A stretch of 42,675 nucleotides of DNA from Sphingomonadales bacterium (GTDB lineage Bacteria; Pseudomonadota; Alphaproteobacteria; Sphingomonadales; Sphingomonadaceae): the NCBI GenBank assembly GCA_009995225.1, contig JAACPW010000018.1, positions 1-42,675 on the forward strand, in the 5' to 3' direction. Position numbers and translations under genes: made by a program. Below are positions 5,660 to 15,685 of the stretch, piece after piece. Each line of letters begins with the position of its first letter. The stretch's first letter is position 1. A model generated the notes under the pieces. That model was not told the DNA's origin, did no database searches, and saw only the letters and a program-made list of their open reading frames with translations.

Positions 5660-8569
5660 TCACCGCACCAGCAAAGGCGCCAGATACTGCCCCGTAAAGC
5701 TGCGCGGCTCCTTCACCACCTGCTCGGGCGTGCCTTCCGCGACAATCTCCCCGCCGCGCACCCCGCCCTCGGGGCCGAGGTCGATGATCCAGTCGGCGGT
5801 CTTGATCACGTCGAGGTTGTGTTCGATCACCACGACCGAGTTGCCGCCCTCCACCAGCCGGTGCAGCACTTCGAGCAGTTTGCGCACATCCTCGAAATGC
5901 AGGCCGGTGGTCGGCTCGTCGAGGATATACAGCGTCTGGCCGGTGCTGCGGCGCGCGAGTTCCTTGGCGAGTTTGACGCGCTGCGCCTCGCCGCCCGATA
6001 GCGTCGTCGCCTGCTGGCCGACCTTGACGTAGCCCAGCCCCACCTCGTTCAGCATCCGCATCTTTTCGCGGATCGGGGGGACGGCCTTGAAGAACTCCTC
6101 GGCATCCTCGATCGTCAGGTCGAGCACGTCGGCGATCGAGTGGCCCTTGAACTTCACTTCCAGCGTTTCGCGGTTGTAGCGTTTGCCGCCGCATTCCTCG
6201 CAGGTGACGTAGACATCGGGGAGGAAGTGCATCTCGATCTTGATGAGGCCGTCGCCCTGGCACTTCTCGCAGCGGCCGCCCTTGACGTTGAAGCTGAAGC
6301 GTCCGGGCTTGTACCCGCGCGCGAGGCTTTCGGGGAGGCCGGCGAACCAGTCGCGGATCTGGGTGAAGGCGCCGGTGTAGGTGGCGGGGTTGGAGCGCGG
6401 GGTGCGGCCGATGGGGGACTGGTCGATCTCGATCACCTTGTCGCAATGTTCGAGCCCGGTGATGGAATCGTGCGCGCCCGCGATGACCCGCGCGCCGTTG
6501 AGCGCCCGCGCGGCGCCCGCCTGCAGCGTGTCGATGGTGAGCGAGGATTTGCCCGAGCCGGAGACACCGGTGATGCAGGTGAAGGTGCCGAGCGGGATCT
6601 TGGCCGTCACGCCCTTGAGGTTGTTGGCGCGCGCGTTCTTGACGACGATCTTCTTGCCGTTGCCCTTGCGGCGCTTGGCCGGCACGTCGATCTTGCGGCG
6701 GCCGGTGAGGTAATCGGCGGTGAGGCTGCCCTTGGCTTTGAGAATCTGCTTGAGGGTGCCCTGCGCGACGATCTCGCCCCCGTGGACGCCCGCGCCCGGG
6801 CCGAGGTCGACGATATAGTCGGCGGTGCGGATCGCGTCCTCGTCATGCTCGACCACGATGACGGTGTTGCCGAGATCGCGCAGGCGTTTGAGGGTTTCGA
6901 GCAGGCGGTCGTTGTCGCGCTGGTGGAGGCCGATGCTGGGTTCGTCGAGCACGTAGAGCACGCCCGACAGGCCCGAGCCGATCTGCGAGGCGAGCCGGAT
7001 GCGCTGGCTCTCGCCCCCAGACAGCGTGCCGCTGGTGCGGTCGAGGTTGAGGTAGTCGAGGCCGACATTGTCGAGGAAGCCCAGCCGCTCGTTGATCTCT
7101 TTCAGGATCGCCTTGGCAATCTGCGATTGCTGCGGGGTCAGCTGCGCGTCCAGTGCGAGGAACCATGCCTTCGCATCCGACACGCTCATGGCGACGGGGG
7201 TGGCAATGTCGGTCATCGCGATCTTGACGCTCAGCGCCTTTTCATTGAGCCGCTTGCCGCCGCACACTTCGCACGCCTGCGCGGTCTGGTACTTGGACAG
7301 CTCCTCCTGCATCCACGCGCTTTCGGTCTGCATCAGCCGGCGGTTCAGGTTGCCGATCACGCCCTCGAACGCCTTGTTGACGGTGTATTCGCGGCGGCCG
7401 TCCTTGAAGGTGAGCGGCACCGGCATGCCGCCCGTGCCGTGCAGAATGATAAGCTTCTGTTCGGGCGCAAGGTCGGCCCAGGGGGTGGTGAGGTTGAAGC
7501 CGTAAGCCTTCGCCAGGCTGGCCAGCACCTGCATGTAATAGGGCGATGGCGGGTTGGACTTGGCCCACGGCACCACCGCGCCCTGCTTCAGCGTCAACGC
7601 CTCGTTCGGGACGACGAGCTGCTGGTCGAACAGCATCTTCTCCCCGATCCCGTCGCACGCCGCGCAGGCGCCTTGGGGGGCGTTGAATGAGAACAGGCGC
7701 GGTTCGATATCCTCGATGGTGAAGCCGCTGACGGGGCAGGCGAATTTCTCGGAGAAGACGATGCGGTTGGCCGCTAGGCCTGCGCCTTTCATGGCCCCCC
7801 CCTTAATAGCGCCGGCCTGCGCCTCATCCTCGCGGCCCGGCACCACGCCGTCGGCCAGATCGACATAGGCCAGCCCTTCGGCCAGCTTCAGCGCCTGCTC
7901 GAAGCTTTCGGCAAGGCGCGTCTGGATGCCGTCCTTCACCGCGATGCGGTCGACCACGACTTCGATGTCATGCTTGAACTTCTTGTCGAGCGCGGGCGCA
8001 TCTTCGATCGCGTAGATTTCGCCGTCGATCCGCACGCGGGTGAAGCCGTTGCGCTGCCATTCGGCGATTTCCTTGCGGTATTCGCCCTTGCGTCCGCGCA
8101 CCACGGGGGCGAGCAGATAGAGGCGCGTGCCTTCGGGCAGTTCCATCACCCGGTCGACCATCTGGCTGACCGTCTGCGCAGAAATCGGCAGGCCGGTGGC
8201 AGGCGAATAGGGCGTGCCCACCCGCGCCCACAGCAGGCGCATGTAATCGTAGATTTCGGTGACGGTCGCCACGGTCGAGCGCGGATTGCGGCTGGTCGTC
8301 TTCTGCTCGATGCTGATCGCCGGGCTCAGGCCGTCGATATGCTCGACATCGGGCTTCTGCATCATTTCGAGGAACTGGCGCGCATAGGCGCTCAAGGACT
8401 CGACATAACGCCGCTGCCCCTCGGCATAGATGGTGTCGAAGGCGAGGCTGGATTTGCCACTGCCCGACAGGCCCGTCACCACGATCAGCGCATCACGCGG
8501 CAGATCAATGTCGATACCCTTGAGGTTATGTTCGCGCGCGCCGCGCACGGAGATAGTGGTCAGGCTCAT
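5660..8569 (-). CDS. uvrA: Excinuclease ABC subunit A
   Basis: The damage-recognition ATPase of nucleotide excision repair; UvrA dimers load UvrB at bulky lesions. The product is 969 residues, normal length. It has Walker [10 protein letters not shown] (33-41), the first ABC signature [12 protein letters not shown] with LDEPSIGLH, then a second ABC half with [21 protein letters not shown] and LDEPTTGLH. The second zinc module has all four cysteines (CEKC...CEEC). The first reads C278-P-V-S281...C302-A-A-C305, with Ser in place of the second Cys, a variant I recall from other alphaproteobacteria. A linker (about 241-268, with [13 protein letters not shown]) just before it contains a run of eight G in the coding strand (7795-7802). 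A LexA box lies just upstream of the start. The 3' end abuts the AT-rich island. Confidence 0.97.
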   Translation of the reverse strand: MSLTTISVRGAREHNLKGIDIDLPRDALIVVTGLSGSGKSSLAFDTIYAEGQRRYVESLSAYARQFLEMMQKPDVEHIDGLSPAISIEQKTTSRNPRSTVATVTEIYDYMRLLWARVGTPYSPATGLPISAQTVSQMVDRVMELPEGTRLYLLAPVVRGRKGEYRKEIAEWQRNGFTRVRIDGEIYAIEDAPALDKKFKHDIEVVVDRIAVKDGIQTRLAESFEQALKLAEGLAYVDLADGVVPGREDEAQAGAIKGGAMKGAGLAANRIVFSEKFACPVSGFTIEDIEPRLFSFNAPQGACAACDGIGEKMLFDQQLVVPNEALTLKQGAVVPWAKSNPPSPYYMQVLASLAKAYGFNLTTPWADLAPEQKLIILHGTGGMPVPLTFKDGRREYTVNKAFEGVIGNLNRRLMQTESAWMQEELSKYQTAQACEVCGGKRLNEKALSVKIAMTDIATPVAMSVSDAKAWFLALDAQLTPQQSQIAKAILKEINERLGFLDNVGLDYLNLDRTSGTLSGGESQRIRLASQIGSGLSGVLYVLDEPSIGLHQRDNDRLLETLKRLRDLGNTVIVVEHDEDAIRTADYIVDLGPGAGVHGGEIVAQGTLKQILKAKGSLTADYLTGRRKIDVPAKRRKGNGKKIVVKNARANNLKGVTAKIPLGTFTCITGVSGSGKSSLTIDTLQAGAARALNGARVIAGAHDSITGLEHCDKVIEIDQSPIGRTPRSNPATYTGAFTQIRDWFAGLPESLARGYKPGRFSFNVKGGRCEKCQGDGLIKIEMHFLPDVYVTCEECGGKRYNRETLEVKFKGHSIADVLDLTIEDAEEFFKAVPPIREKMRMLNEVGLGYVKVGQQATTLSGGEAQRVKLAKELARRSTGQTLYILDEPTTGLHFEDVRKLLEVLHRLVEGGNSVVVIEHNLDVIKTADWIIDLGPEGGVRGGEIVAEGTPEQVVKEPRSFTGQYLAPLLVR

Positions 8570-8580
8570 GGGTGCAATTT

Positions 8581-8595
8581 GTTCCGGAAATGTTC
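8581..8595 (-). promoter_or_regulatory. LexA (SOS) box of uvrA
   Basis: GTTC (8581-8584), seven nt, GTTC (8592-8595): an exact match to the alphaproteobacterial LexA operator GTTC-N7-GTTC. It lies 11-26 nt upstream of the uvrA ATG on the minus strand, where bound LexA would block transcription. uvrA is a known SOS gene, so the assignment is consistent. Confidence 0.75.
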
Positions 8596-8714
8596 ACTGA
8601 TGTAAAGGGTAGCGCGGCACTCTTATCCGCATCCCAACGCAGATGGTGTCTGATTGTGGAGGTGCAACGGCCAAGCGGCCCGGCGGTTTCCCCCAAAGCC
8701 CGACAGGCTTTGTT

Positions 8715-9716
8715 TCACAACAATGTTGGGGGCAGCGGCACCGCCAGCCCCGCCTGCTGTGCGATCAGGGTGATCCATTCGGACACCTTGCCGATTTCAT
8801 CCTGTGTCACCGCGCTGCGGGTTGCTGCGGCATCGCGCAGGGATTTGGCGGCGAAATCCTCGCCCGTCTTGGCATCGCCGGCGAACACAGGGCCGCCCGC
8901 CATCGCAGCGATGTCTTCGGTCGAAACGGATGTGCCGGCAAAGGCATAGACCGCCGCGAGCGTTTCGGCCGGTCCGCGCCCGAACGCGTCGCCATCCAGC
9001 ACCCGCACGCGATCCCCGAAATTGGCTGCCAAGGCGGCAAGGAACTTTTGATTGAGAAACCACGCCAGAGCGGCCGCCTGCAGATCGGTCATCAGGAACT
9101 GTTCGCGCGGGTCCAGACCCAGGTCCATGCCGGCATAACCCATCAATTCGATATAAAGATTGCGCCCCCAGCGCCGCCCCAGCATCCCCTTGCGCACGAC
9201 CGCATCCAGAAACGATGACAAGGGGTTCGTCATCAGCACAGCCCGCGCCTGCGGCAAGGCCCGCATCAAAGCCGGCGCCAGCATGTTGGCATGGTTTGTC
9301 GGCTTGATGAAAACGGCCTCACCTGCCGTCCACGGGCGCGCCAGCAAGTGCGCGGCGGGCAACAGCGCGGCCTGTCCGGCCATTCCTGCGCTGGCGATGC
9401 TGGTGATGATACCGGGCTCTGACAAGCCAACGCTGATGCCCGGTCTTTCAAGTGCGCGCACCAGCAAGGTCGAACGGCAGAACGCGGTGTGAAAGATGAA
9501 GGTGACCGGCGCGTCATCCCCACGCTTTACGCCGCTCAGCGCCGCCAGCGGCACTTCGGCTTTTTCGTAACCGCTCTCCCGCCCGATCTCGCCCACAAAC
9601 GCCGGTTGGCCAAGACGTTGGCGGGGAACCTTGATAAAGGTGACCATCTTTCGCGCAGGGTCAAACCCGTGGGGCAACCAATGGGGATCAGCGAGCAATG
9701 ATGCGAAATTCGGCAT
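8715..9716 (-). CDS. Sulfotransferase-like P-loop protein
   Basis: A 333-residue protein resembling the uncharacterised sulfotransferase-fold proteins common in sphingomonads. The likely phosphosulfate-binding loop is IFHTAFCRSTLLVRAL (about 74-89), followed by a region resembling the 3'-phosphate-binding part of the family (VLMTNPLSSFLDAVVRKG). No signal peptide is seen. The ATG at 9714-9716 is preferred because AAGGCAGG stands just upstream and the protein then starts MPNFASLLADPHWLPHGFD; a longer reading to 9782 lacks these. The acceptor substrate cannot be inferred and enzymatic activity is not certain. It lies alone between uvrA and the ABC importer on the same strand. Confidence 0.6.
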   Translation of the reverse strand: MPNFASLLADPHWLPHGFDPARKMVTFIKVPRQRLGQPAFVGEIGRESGYEKAEVPLAALSGVKRGDDAPVTFIFHTAFCRSTLLVRALERPGISVGLSEPGIITSIASAGMAGQAALLPAAHLLARPWTAGEAVFIKPTNHANMLAPALMRALPQARAVLMTNPLSSFLDAVVRKGMLGRRWGRNLYIELMGYAGMDLGLDPREQFLMTDLQAAALAWFLNQKFLAALAANFGDRVRVLDGDAFGRGPAETLAAVYAFAGTSVSTEDIAAMAGGPVFAGDAKTGEDFAAKSLRDAAATRSAVTQDEIGKVSEWITLIAQQAGLAVPLPPTLL

Positions 9717-10058
9717 GGCGCCTGCCTTAATTGCGGCCGTCCGAATTGCCCAGCAAGCTTGTGCGAAAACATCCCAACGCATCTGCCTGTCATGCGCCCA
9801 AAACCAGTCGCAGCCTTTCTCATACGTCCGCCGGCAATAACGCTGTCATCAAAATGCCAACACCGCCTTACGGATTAATCCGACGCCTAAAGCACTGAAA
9901 TCTTGAGGTGATGCTCAGCCCTACAGAAAATCTGAAGTCGCCAAATGAATGTGCCGCAGAGCAAGGATTGCCCGTTGCTGGATTGCAGCCGGGGCATTCA
10001 GGGTCGCAACCTGGCGCTTCTGCCAAGACCGGCGCGGGGCCGGAACATGTCAACAGGG
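9717..10058. other. Intergenic region between ABC importer and sulfotransferase-like gene
   Basis: 342 nt with no convincing gene: the open frames on both strands are short and compositionally odd. It contains the perfect palindrome CGGATTAATCCG (9871-9882) and the left arm of the nested inverted repeat at 10035-10093. The promoter for the sulfotransferase-like gene probably lies here but was not resolved. Confidence 0.6.
9871..9882. repeat. 12-bp perfect palindrome CGGATTAATCCG
   Basis: A self-complementary 12-mer about 155 nt upstream of the sulfotransferase-like start. Size and symmetry suit a dimeric repressor site, but no regulator is indicated by context. Confidence 0.5.
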
Positions 10059-10093
10059 TCACTCAATCACCCTGTTTGCGCGTTCCGGCCCCG
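10035..10093. repeat. Nested inverted repeat over the end of the ABC ATPase gene
   Basis: Outer arms CGGGGCCGGAAC (10035-10046) and GTTCCGGCCCCG (10082-10093) are perfectly complementary over 12 bp. Inside, AACAGGGT (10052-10059) and ACCCTGTT (10069-10076) form a second perfect 8-bp stem. The structure spans the last codons and the stop codon (10059-10061) of the ATPase gene. No T-run follows on either strand, so it is not a canonical intrinsic terminator; it could protect the mRNA 3' end. Confidence 0.75.
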
Positions 10094-10829
10094 AATGTGC
10101 CACCAGTGCCATCGCTCCCCTGACGCCCAGCCAGCGGGCCTTTACGCCCCAACCTTGCGCAATGACCTGCGGATCGAGCGCCAATTCTGGTGGACCGTCC
10201 GCGATCAACCGGCCATCTTTCAGCACCAGCACCCGGTCGGCATGGTTCATGGCAATGGCCAGATCGTGCAGCACCACCACCACGCCCTGCCCGTTTGCCG
10301 CGCAGGCGGTGAAATGCGCGGTCAGCGCCAACTGATGCGCCAGATCGAGCGCGGCCAGCGGCTCGTCTGCCAAAATCCAGCGCGGCTCTCCTGCCAGAAC
10401 ACGGGCCAGCAATACCCGCGCACGCTCCCCGCCAGAAAGCTGGCTGACCGGGCGGCGGCGCAGGGGTTGCAGGCTCAGCGCATCCAGCGCAGCCTCTATC
10501 GCGTCGGTGCCCCGGTCACGCCATGGCAGGCGGCCCAGCGCGACCAGCGCCTCCACCGCGACATCCCACGCGATGTCGGGCGCCTGCGGAAGATAGCCGA
10601 TGGCTTGCGCGCGGACACGCGGATGAAGGCCAGCGATATCGTCACCGCCAAGCGTGACCGTGCCCGACGCCGGAGCCAGCAATCCGGCCAGTCCCAGCAG
10701 CAGTGAGGATTTGCCCGCGCCATTGGGGCCGACAATCGCGGTGATCCTGCCCGGTTCAAGCGTGGTCGAAAGGTCGGCGATCACGCTTCGACCGCCTCTA
10801 ACAAGGGTAAGGTTGTCAGCCGCGAGCAT
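10059..10829 (-). CDS. ABC importer ATP-binding protein, FecE/BtuD/HmuV type
   Basis: A 256-residue ATPase that would power uptake of an iron chelate, haem or cobalamin. It shows Walker A GPNGAGKSS (34-42), a Q-loop near LPQAP (80-84), signature LSGGE (131-135), Walker B ILADEP (152-157) and an H-loop LHDL near 190. It is the last gene of a three-gene set (binding protein, permease, ATPase) on the minus strand. Its ATG directly follows the permease TAG with no intervening base, so translation is probably coupled. Ligand identity cannot be read from sequence; no TonB receptor or cobalamin riboswitch was seen nearby. Confidence 0.88.
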   Translation of the reverse strand: MLAADNLTLVRGGRSVIADLSTTLEPGRITAIVGPNGAGKSSLLLGLAGLLAPASGTVTLGGDDIAGLHPRVRAQAIGYLPQAPDIAWDVAVEALVALGRLPWRDRGTDAIEAALDALSLQPLRRRPVSQLSGGERARVLLARVLAGEPRWILADEPLAALDLAHQLALTAHFTACAANGQGVVVVLHDLAIAMNHADRVLVLKDGRLIADGPPELALDPQVIAQGWGVKARWLGVRGAMALVAHSGPERANRVIE

Positions 10830-11828
10830 CTAAAGCTGCCCCCGCCGCATCCGCAGCAGCAACCAGCCGAAGAACGGCGCGCCGATCAGCGACAGCGCGA
10901 TGCCGAGCCTGAGTTCCGTCACCATCGGCAAGATGCGCACGATGCTGTCGGCGGCCAGCACCAGACAGGCGCCCGCCAGCGCGCTTGGCACGATCAGGCT
11001 GGACGGCAGGCGGTTGGTCAGCGGGCGCACCAGATGCGGCACAACCAACCCGACAAAGCCGATGATCCCGGCCACCGCCACGCCTGCCCCCACCGTCAAC
11101 CCGATGCCCACCACCAGCAGCGCGAGCAACCGGCGCGGCTCCACCCCCATCGACCGCGCCGCATCCTCGCCCAGCGTCAGCGCATCGAGGTTGCGCGCCG
11201 CGAGCGCCAGCACTGCGATCCCGGCGGCGACCAGCGGCGCGGCGATCGCAACCTCCCGCCACGAACGGTCGGTCAGCGCGCCATTGAGCCAGAGCACGAT
11301 CTCGCTCAGCGCGAACGGACTGGGCGCGAGCGTGATTGCCAGCGCGGTAAGCGCGCCTGCCAGGCTCGCCAGCATCAGGCCCGCCAGCGTGAACAGCGCG
11401 ATGCCTCCGCCTGCCCCGCCCGCCGCATCGCTCGATGTGCGCCCGGCGATCAGCGCGAGCAGCGCCATGCCCAGCCCTGCGCCCGCCAGCGCCATGACCG
11501 GAAGGGCCCACGCAGCGAAGGCGGGCGGGATGACCGCGCCCAGCCAGAAGCTCGCCACCGCGCCCAGCGCCGCCATCGGGGCGATGCCGAACAGGCCGGG
11601 ATCGGCGAGGGGGTTGCGCAGGTAGCCCTGCATCGCCGCACCCGCTGCACCCAGCCCTGCGCCAATGGTAATGGCCAGCATGGCGCGCGGCAGACGCAGT
11701 TCGCCAAGGATCAGCGCAGCGTTGGCCGGGCCGTCCGCCCAAGGCGCGATCCACACCCGCCCCGCCAGCAGCGACAGCGGCACCAGCACGGTCAGCAGCG
11801 CGCCGAAGACGAGGCTGGCGCGGGTCAC
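10830..11828 (-). CDS. FecCD/BtuC-family ABC importer permease
   Basis: A 332-residue inner-membrane permease with about nine to ten hydrophobic helices. The family landmarks are MQGYLRNPLADPGLFGI after the second helix, the coupling segment LGEDAARSMGVEPRR, and GIIGFVGLVVPHLVRP. The start is the GTG at 11826-11828, whose bases overlap the TGA of the upstream binding-protein gene (GTGA). An in-frame reading to 12149 would run inside that gene. The protein forms the membrane channel with the ATPase that follows and the lipoprotein that precedes it. The substrate is a metal chelate or cobalamin by family; which one is unknown. Confidence 0.88.
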   Translation of the reverse strand: MTRASLVFGALLTVLVPLSLLAGRVWIAPWADGPANAALILGELRLPRAMLAITIGAGLGAAGAAMQGYLRNPLADPGLFGIAPMAALGAVASFWLGAVIPPAFAAWALPVMALAGAGLGMALLALIAGRTSSDAAGGAGGGIALFTLAGLMLASLAGALTALAITLAPSPFALSEIVLWLNGALTDRSWREVAIAAPLVAAGIAVLALAARNLDALTLGEDAARSMGVEPRRLLALLVVGIGLTVGAGVAVAGIIGFVGLVVPHLVRPLTNRLPSSLIVPSALAGACLVLAADSIVRILPMVTELRLGIALSLIGAPFFGWLLLRMRRGQL

Positions 11829-12682
11829 AGGCGGCGCTCCGCTTCGGCGCGGATAGCTCTGAGGCGGGCGCGCGCCTTGGGGATGGTCGGACCGCCGCAA
11901 TAGAGCAGCGCAGGATCGAAGGCGGCGACCTGCATTTTTGCCGATGCGCGCGCCAGCAAAGGGTGGCGCTGCCCGGGCGCATCGCCTGCCACCAGCAGCA
12001 CCTGCGGCGGGTCGGCCAGCACGCGTTCCAGCGTCACCATGTCGGCCTGACCCATTCCGCGGGCAGCCGCGTGACTGGTGAAACCCTCCTGCCGCAACAG
12101 CTCTGCAATCAGCGTCTGCTCGCCCGCGACGATCTCTCCCGGTTGCCACAACAGCGCGTCGATCGGCGTGCGCGATGCAGGCGGCGGCGGGGCGGCGATG
12201 CGGGCGGCGAGAGTCTTGCCTGCATCTTTATGGTTTGCGAGCGCAGCAACCTCGCGCACCTGCGCCGCGCTTTCGGCGATGGTGGTGGGACTGCCGAAGG
12301 TCGCCACGGTAAGCCCTGCCCGCTCCAGCGCGGTGCGGGTTGGCTGCGGCAGGTAGATCGAGGCGAGGACGAGGTCGGGCCGCAGCGCAGTAATCTCTTC
12401 GGCGGAGCCGCCGGTCACGCCGTAACGCGCAGCGACGGTGGCAGGGATCGAACTACCCGAAACATCGCGGCTGTAATGCGACAGCGCCAGAATCTGATCC
12501 GGCCCTGCAATCTCGACCAGTATCGCATCGAGGCAGGGGTTGAGGCTGACGATTGTCGGGGCGGCGTGGGACGGCTCGACACGCGGCGGGTCAGGCGCGC
12601 AGGCGGCCAGCGGCAACGCACCGGCCAGCGCCGCCAACACCATCGCGCGCCCCCCGTTCAAGCTGATGCGATCCCGCGCCAT
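11825..12682 (-). CDS. ABC importer periplasmic binding lipoprotein (BtuF/FecB-like)
   Basis: A 285-residue substrate-binding protein. The N-terminus from the ATG at 12680-12682 has arginines, a hydrophobic segment and a lipobox LAAC with C28, so it should be lipid-anchored in the periplasm. The mature part has the helical-backbone metal-receptor pattern: IVSLNPCLDAILVEI, then LALSHYSRD, a repeat-like EEITALRPDLVLAS and GLTVATFGSPTTIAE. An in-frame ATG at 12641-12643 is an alternative start but shortens the signal peptide. It heads the importer set and is divergent from the cell-wall hydrolase gene; the 136-nt gap between them should contain both promoters, but I could not pick out elements with confidence. 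Confidence 0.8.
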   Translation of the reverse strand: MARDRISLNGGRAMVLAALAGALPLAACAPDPPRVEPSHAAPTIVSLNPCLDAILVEIAGPDQILALSHYSRDVSGSSIPATVAARYGVTGGSAEEITALRPDLVLASIYLPQPTRTALERAGLTVATFGSPTTIAESAAQVREVAALANHKDAGKTLAARIAAPPPPASRTPIDALLWQPGEIVAGEQTLIAELLRQEGFTSHAAARGMGQADMVTLERVLADPPQVLLVAGDAPGQRHPLLARASAKMQVAAFDPALLYCGGPTIPKARARLRAIRAEAERRL

Positions 12683-12818
12683 ATCCGGCTCGAGCGATAG
12701 GGCGACAGGCGGTCGGGCGCAACGGGTTAAGACCTTGCGCACACCTGTCCGGAAACGGGACGCAGCGCCGCGCCGCCCTCGCCCCCGCAGGCCCTCGCGC
12801 GTAGGGCGAAGCCCGATC

Positions 12819-13943
12819 ATGGCATCCCGGCGCACCCCCTTACCCTTGGCAGTCCCCGCCGCGCCGCGCTGGACGCTGCCGGGCAAGACATGGGGCAAGC
12901 GATTGGCGGTGCTGTTCGCTGCCATCGCTGTTCCGGCCATGGCGGCACCCGGCCTGACCTCGCTGCCCGGCGACGCGGTCGAAAGCACCGCTGCGCTGGC
13001 CACCCGGCAGGCCGCGGCCGCGGCCCTGCCGTTCGAGCGGCCCGGCATGAGCTTTCCCGGCTCGGCCTTCTTCTACATGGCCGATCCCGCCGGCACTGCG
13101 CTGGTGGCGCTGCCCACCGACGATCCGCTGGCCACCGGCGCCGAAAGCGGGCGCGAACTGGGCGCGCTGATCGATGTGGGCGCCGCGGCGCGGCCGTTCT
13201 ATTCGCCCGGCACCGGCATCACCCACGCCCGCGCGGCGGACTGTCTGGCGCAGGCGATCTGGTACGAAGCCGCCAGCGAAAGCGAAGCGGGCCAACGCGC
13301 CGTGGCGCAGGTGGTGCTGAACCGCGTGGCGCACCCCGCGTGGCCTGCCAGCGTGTGCGGCGTGGTCTATCAGGGCTCCGCGCGATCAACCGGGTGCCAG
13401 TTCACCTTCACCTGCGATGGCAGCCTGACACGGCGGCCTTCGGGCACGAGCTGGGCGCGCGCGCAGCGGATCGCAGGCGAGGCGCTCGATGGCCGCGTCT
13501 ATGCGCCGGTCGGCCTCGCCACGCATTACCACACGCTATGGGTCAATCCCTATTGGGCTGGCACGCTCGATCACATCGGGACGATTGGCGCGCACCGTTT
13601 CTACCGCAATCGCGGGGCGAGCGGGCAGAGCGCGGCCTTTGCCTTTGCCTATGCGGGACTTGAGCCGGTCGTGGGCGGCCGCCTCGATGTGCAGACGCTG
13701 ACCGCCGCCGCTGGCGCGAATATGTCAGCCAGCCGCCCGGTGATCGCCTATGATCTCGACCCGGTGCCTGTCAGCAAACAAACCGAACGGGTAGCCAGCA
13801 GCCCTGCCCCTGCCCTGGCTCCGGCACCCCCGACGCAGGCCTATACCGGAACCGGGACGGTGAAATCCGAATATGCCCGCGCCGGTCAGTGGAAATCCCC
13901 GCCCGAAGCGGCTCCGGCCCCCGCACCGGCCCCCACGGATTAG
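12819..13943 (+). CDS. SleB-family cell wall hydrolase
   Basis: A 374-residue exported protein. Residues 27-43 are a hydrophobic stretch ending VPAMAA, a signal peptide or anchor. The SleB/CwlJ domain (Hydrolase_2) runs from about 138 to 262, with DCLAQAIWYEAASESEAGQRAV carrying the conserved glutamate E150, then QVVLNRVAHPAWP, CQFTFTCDG and THYHTLWVNPYW. The Cys pairs in this domain may form disulfides in the periplasm. The C-terminal 60 residues are Pro/Ala-rich. SleB-like enzymes cleave peptidoglycan glycan strands; in non-sporulating alphaproteobacteria the role is probably wall remodelling. The ATG at 12819 is the first giving a sensible signal peptide; upstream in-frame sequence is Arg-rich and overlaps the divergent gene's promoter region. 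Confidence 0.85.
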   Translation: MASRRTPLPLAVPAAPRWTLPGKTWGKRLAVLFAAIAVPAMAAPGLTSLPGDAVESTAALATRQAAAAALPFERPGMSFPGSAFFYMADPAGTALVALPTDDPLATGAESGRELGALIDVGAAARPFYSPGTGITHARAADCLAQAIWYEAASESEAGQRAVAQVVLNRVAHPAWPASVCGVVYQGSARSTGCQFTFTCDGSLTRRPSGTSWARAQRIAGEALDGRVYAPVGLATHYHTLWVNPYWAGTLDHIGTIGAHRFYRNRGASGQSAAFAFAYAGLEPVVGGRLDVQTLTAAAGANMSASRPVIAYDLDPVPVSKQTERVASSPAPALAPAPPTQAYTGTGTVKSEYARAGQWKSPPEAAPAPAPAPTD

Positions 13944-14057
13944 GTTAAACCCTTCGAAACCCTGTTGTCACACCAAGCCTTAGCGGCACGGCGCTAGAGC
14001 GACCGGACAACACCGTCAGCCTATCGTGCGGTGACAACAACGGGATCGCCGCGCTTC

Positions 14058-14399
14058 ATGTCTGTCCGTTTTGCTTCCGCCAATCATCCTGTCCGCCGGC
14101 TCGGCTGGCGTGCCGCCGGACGCGGCCTCATCGCCCCTGCCCTCGCGCGGGCGAGCAACGACAATGGCCGCCCGGCCCGCGATCATGGCGCACCTGTGGC
14201 GGCGATGGACCCTGTTCTGGCAGCGGCGCTCCGGCATTTCGCGGTTCACGGCCTTGCTTCGGCGCAGGCGGCGGTCAGTGCTGCGACCGAAGCGGGCGCG
14301 CGCGGTGACGCACAGGGACAGGACCACTGGCTCGCCATCACGCAGATGTTCGACCGGCGGCTGGCACGGCGGATGACAGGGACCACAGCGCCCGCCTGA
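14058..14399 (+). CDS. Small conserved-looking hypothetical protein (113 aa)
   Basis: Function not recognised. From the ATG at 14058 the product is 113 residues and Ala/Arg-rich. It has no signal peptide or membrane helix. The middle and C-terminal part is the protein-like segment: MDPVLAAALRHFAVHGL, then helical Ala/Glu sequence, then HWLAITQMFDRRLARRM. Similar short proteins occur, as I recall, in Erythrobacter-type genomes. An in-frame ATG at 14031 adds nine residues and cannot be excluded. The gene stands 115 nt after the cell-wall hydrolase on the same strand. Confidence 0.5.
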   Translation: MSVRFASANHPVRRLGWRAAGRGLIAPALARASNDNGRPARDHGAPVAAMDPVLAAALRHFAVHGLASAQAAVSAATEAGARGDAQGQDHWLAITQMFDRRLARRMTGTTAPA

Positions 14400-15597
<1,198 letters not shown>

Positions 15598-15606
15598 CCT
15601 CGTGCA

Positions 15607-15684
15607 TCGTCACCCCGGCGCAGGCCGGGGCCCAGAGGCGACCGCAGAACGCGGTTCCGGCCTGCTCCGGGATGACGAGTAGGA
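15607..15684 (+). repeat. Palindromic repeat, left copy flanking the GIY-YIG gene
   Basis: Arms of about 26 nt beginning TCGTCACCCCGG and ending CCGGGATGACGA pair with roughly four mismatches around a 20-nt centre. The copy is followed by TAGGA, exactly as at 16081-16085. This is a dispersed repeat family common in sphingomonad genomes. The two copies are in the same orientation and bracket the nuclease gene. Confidence 0.85.
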
Positions 15685-15685
15685 G

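Noticed and set aside
6140..7690. Long plus-strand open frame (516 codons) opposite uvrA
   Set aside because: Reverse-strand shadow of uvrA; Ala/Asp/Glu/Leu-biased with no recognisable domain.
9908..10123. Small plus-strand gene in the intergenic region
   Set aside because: Pro/Ser/Gly-rich, overlaps the structured repeat and the ATPase gene end, no RBS support.
12683..12818. Cobalamin riboswitch ahead of the ABC importer
   Set aside because: No B12-box-like sequence or matching stem arrangement seen between the divergent genes; ligand left open.
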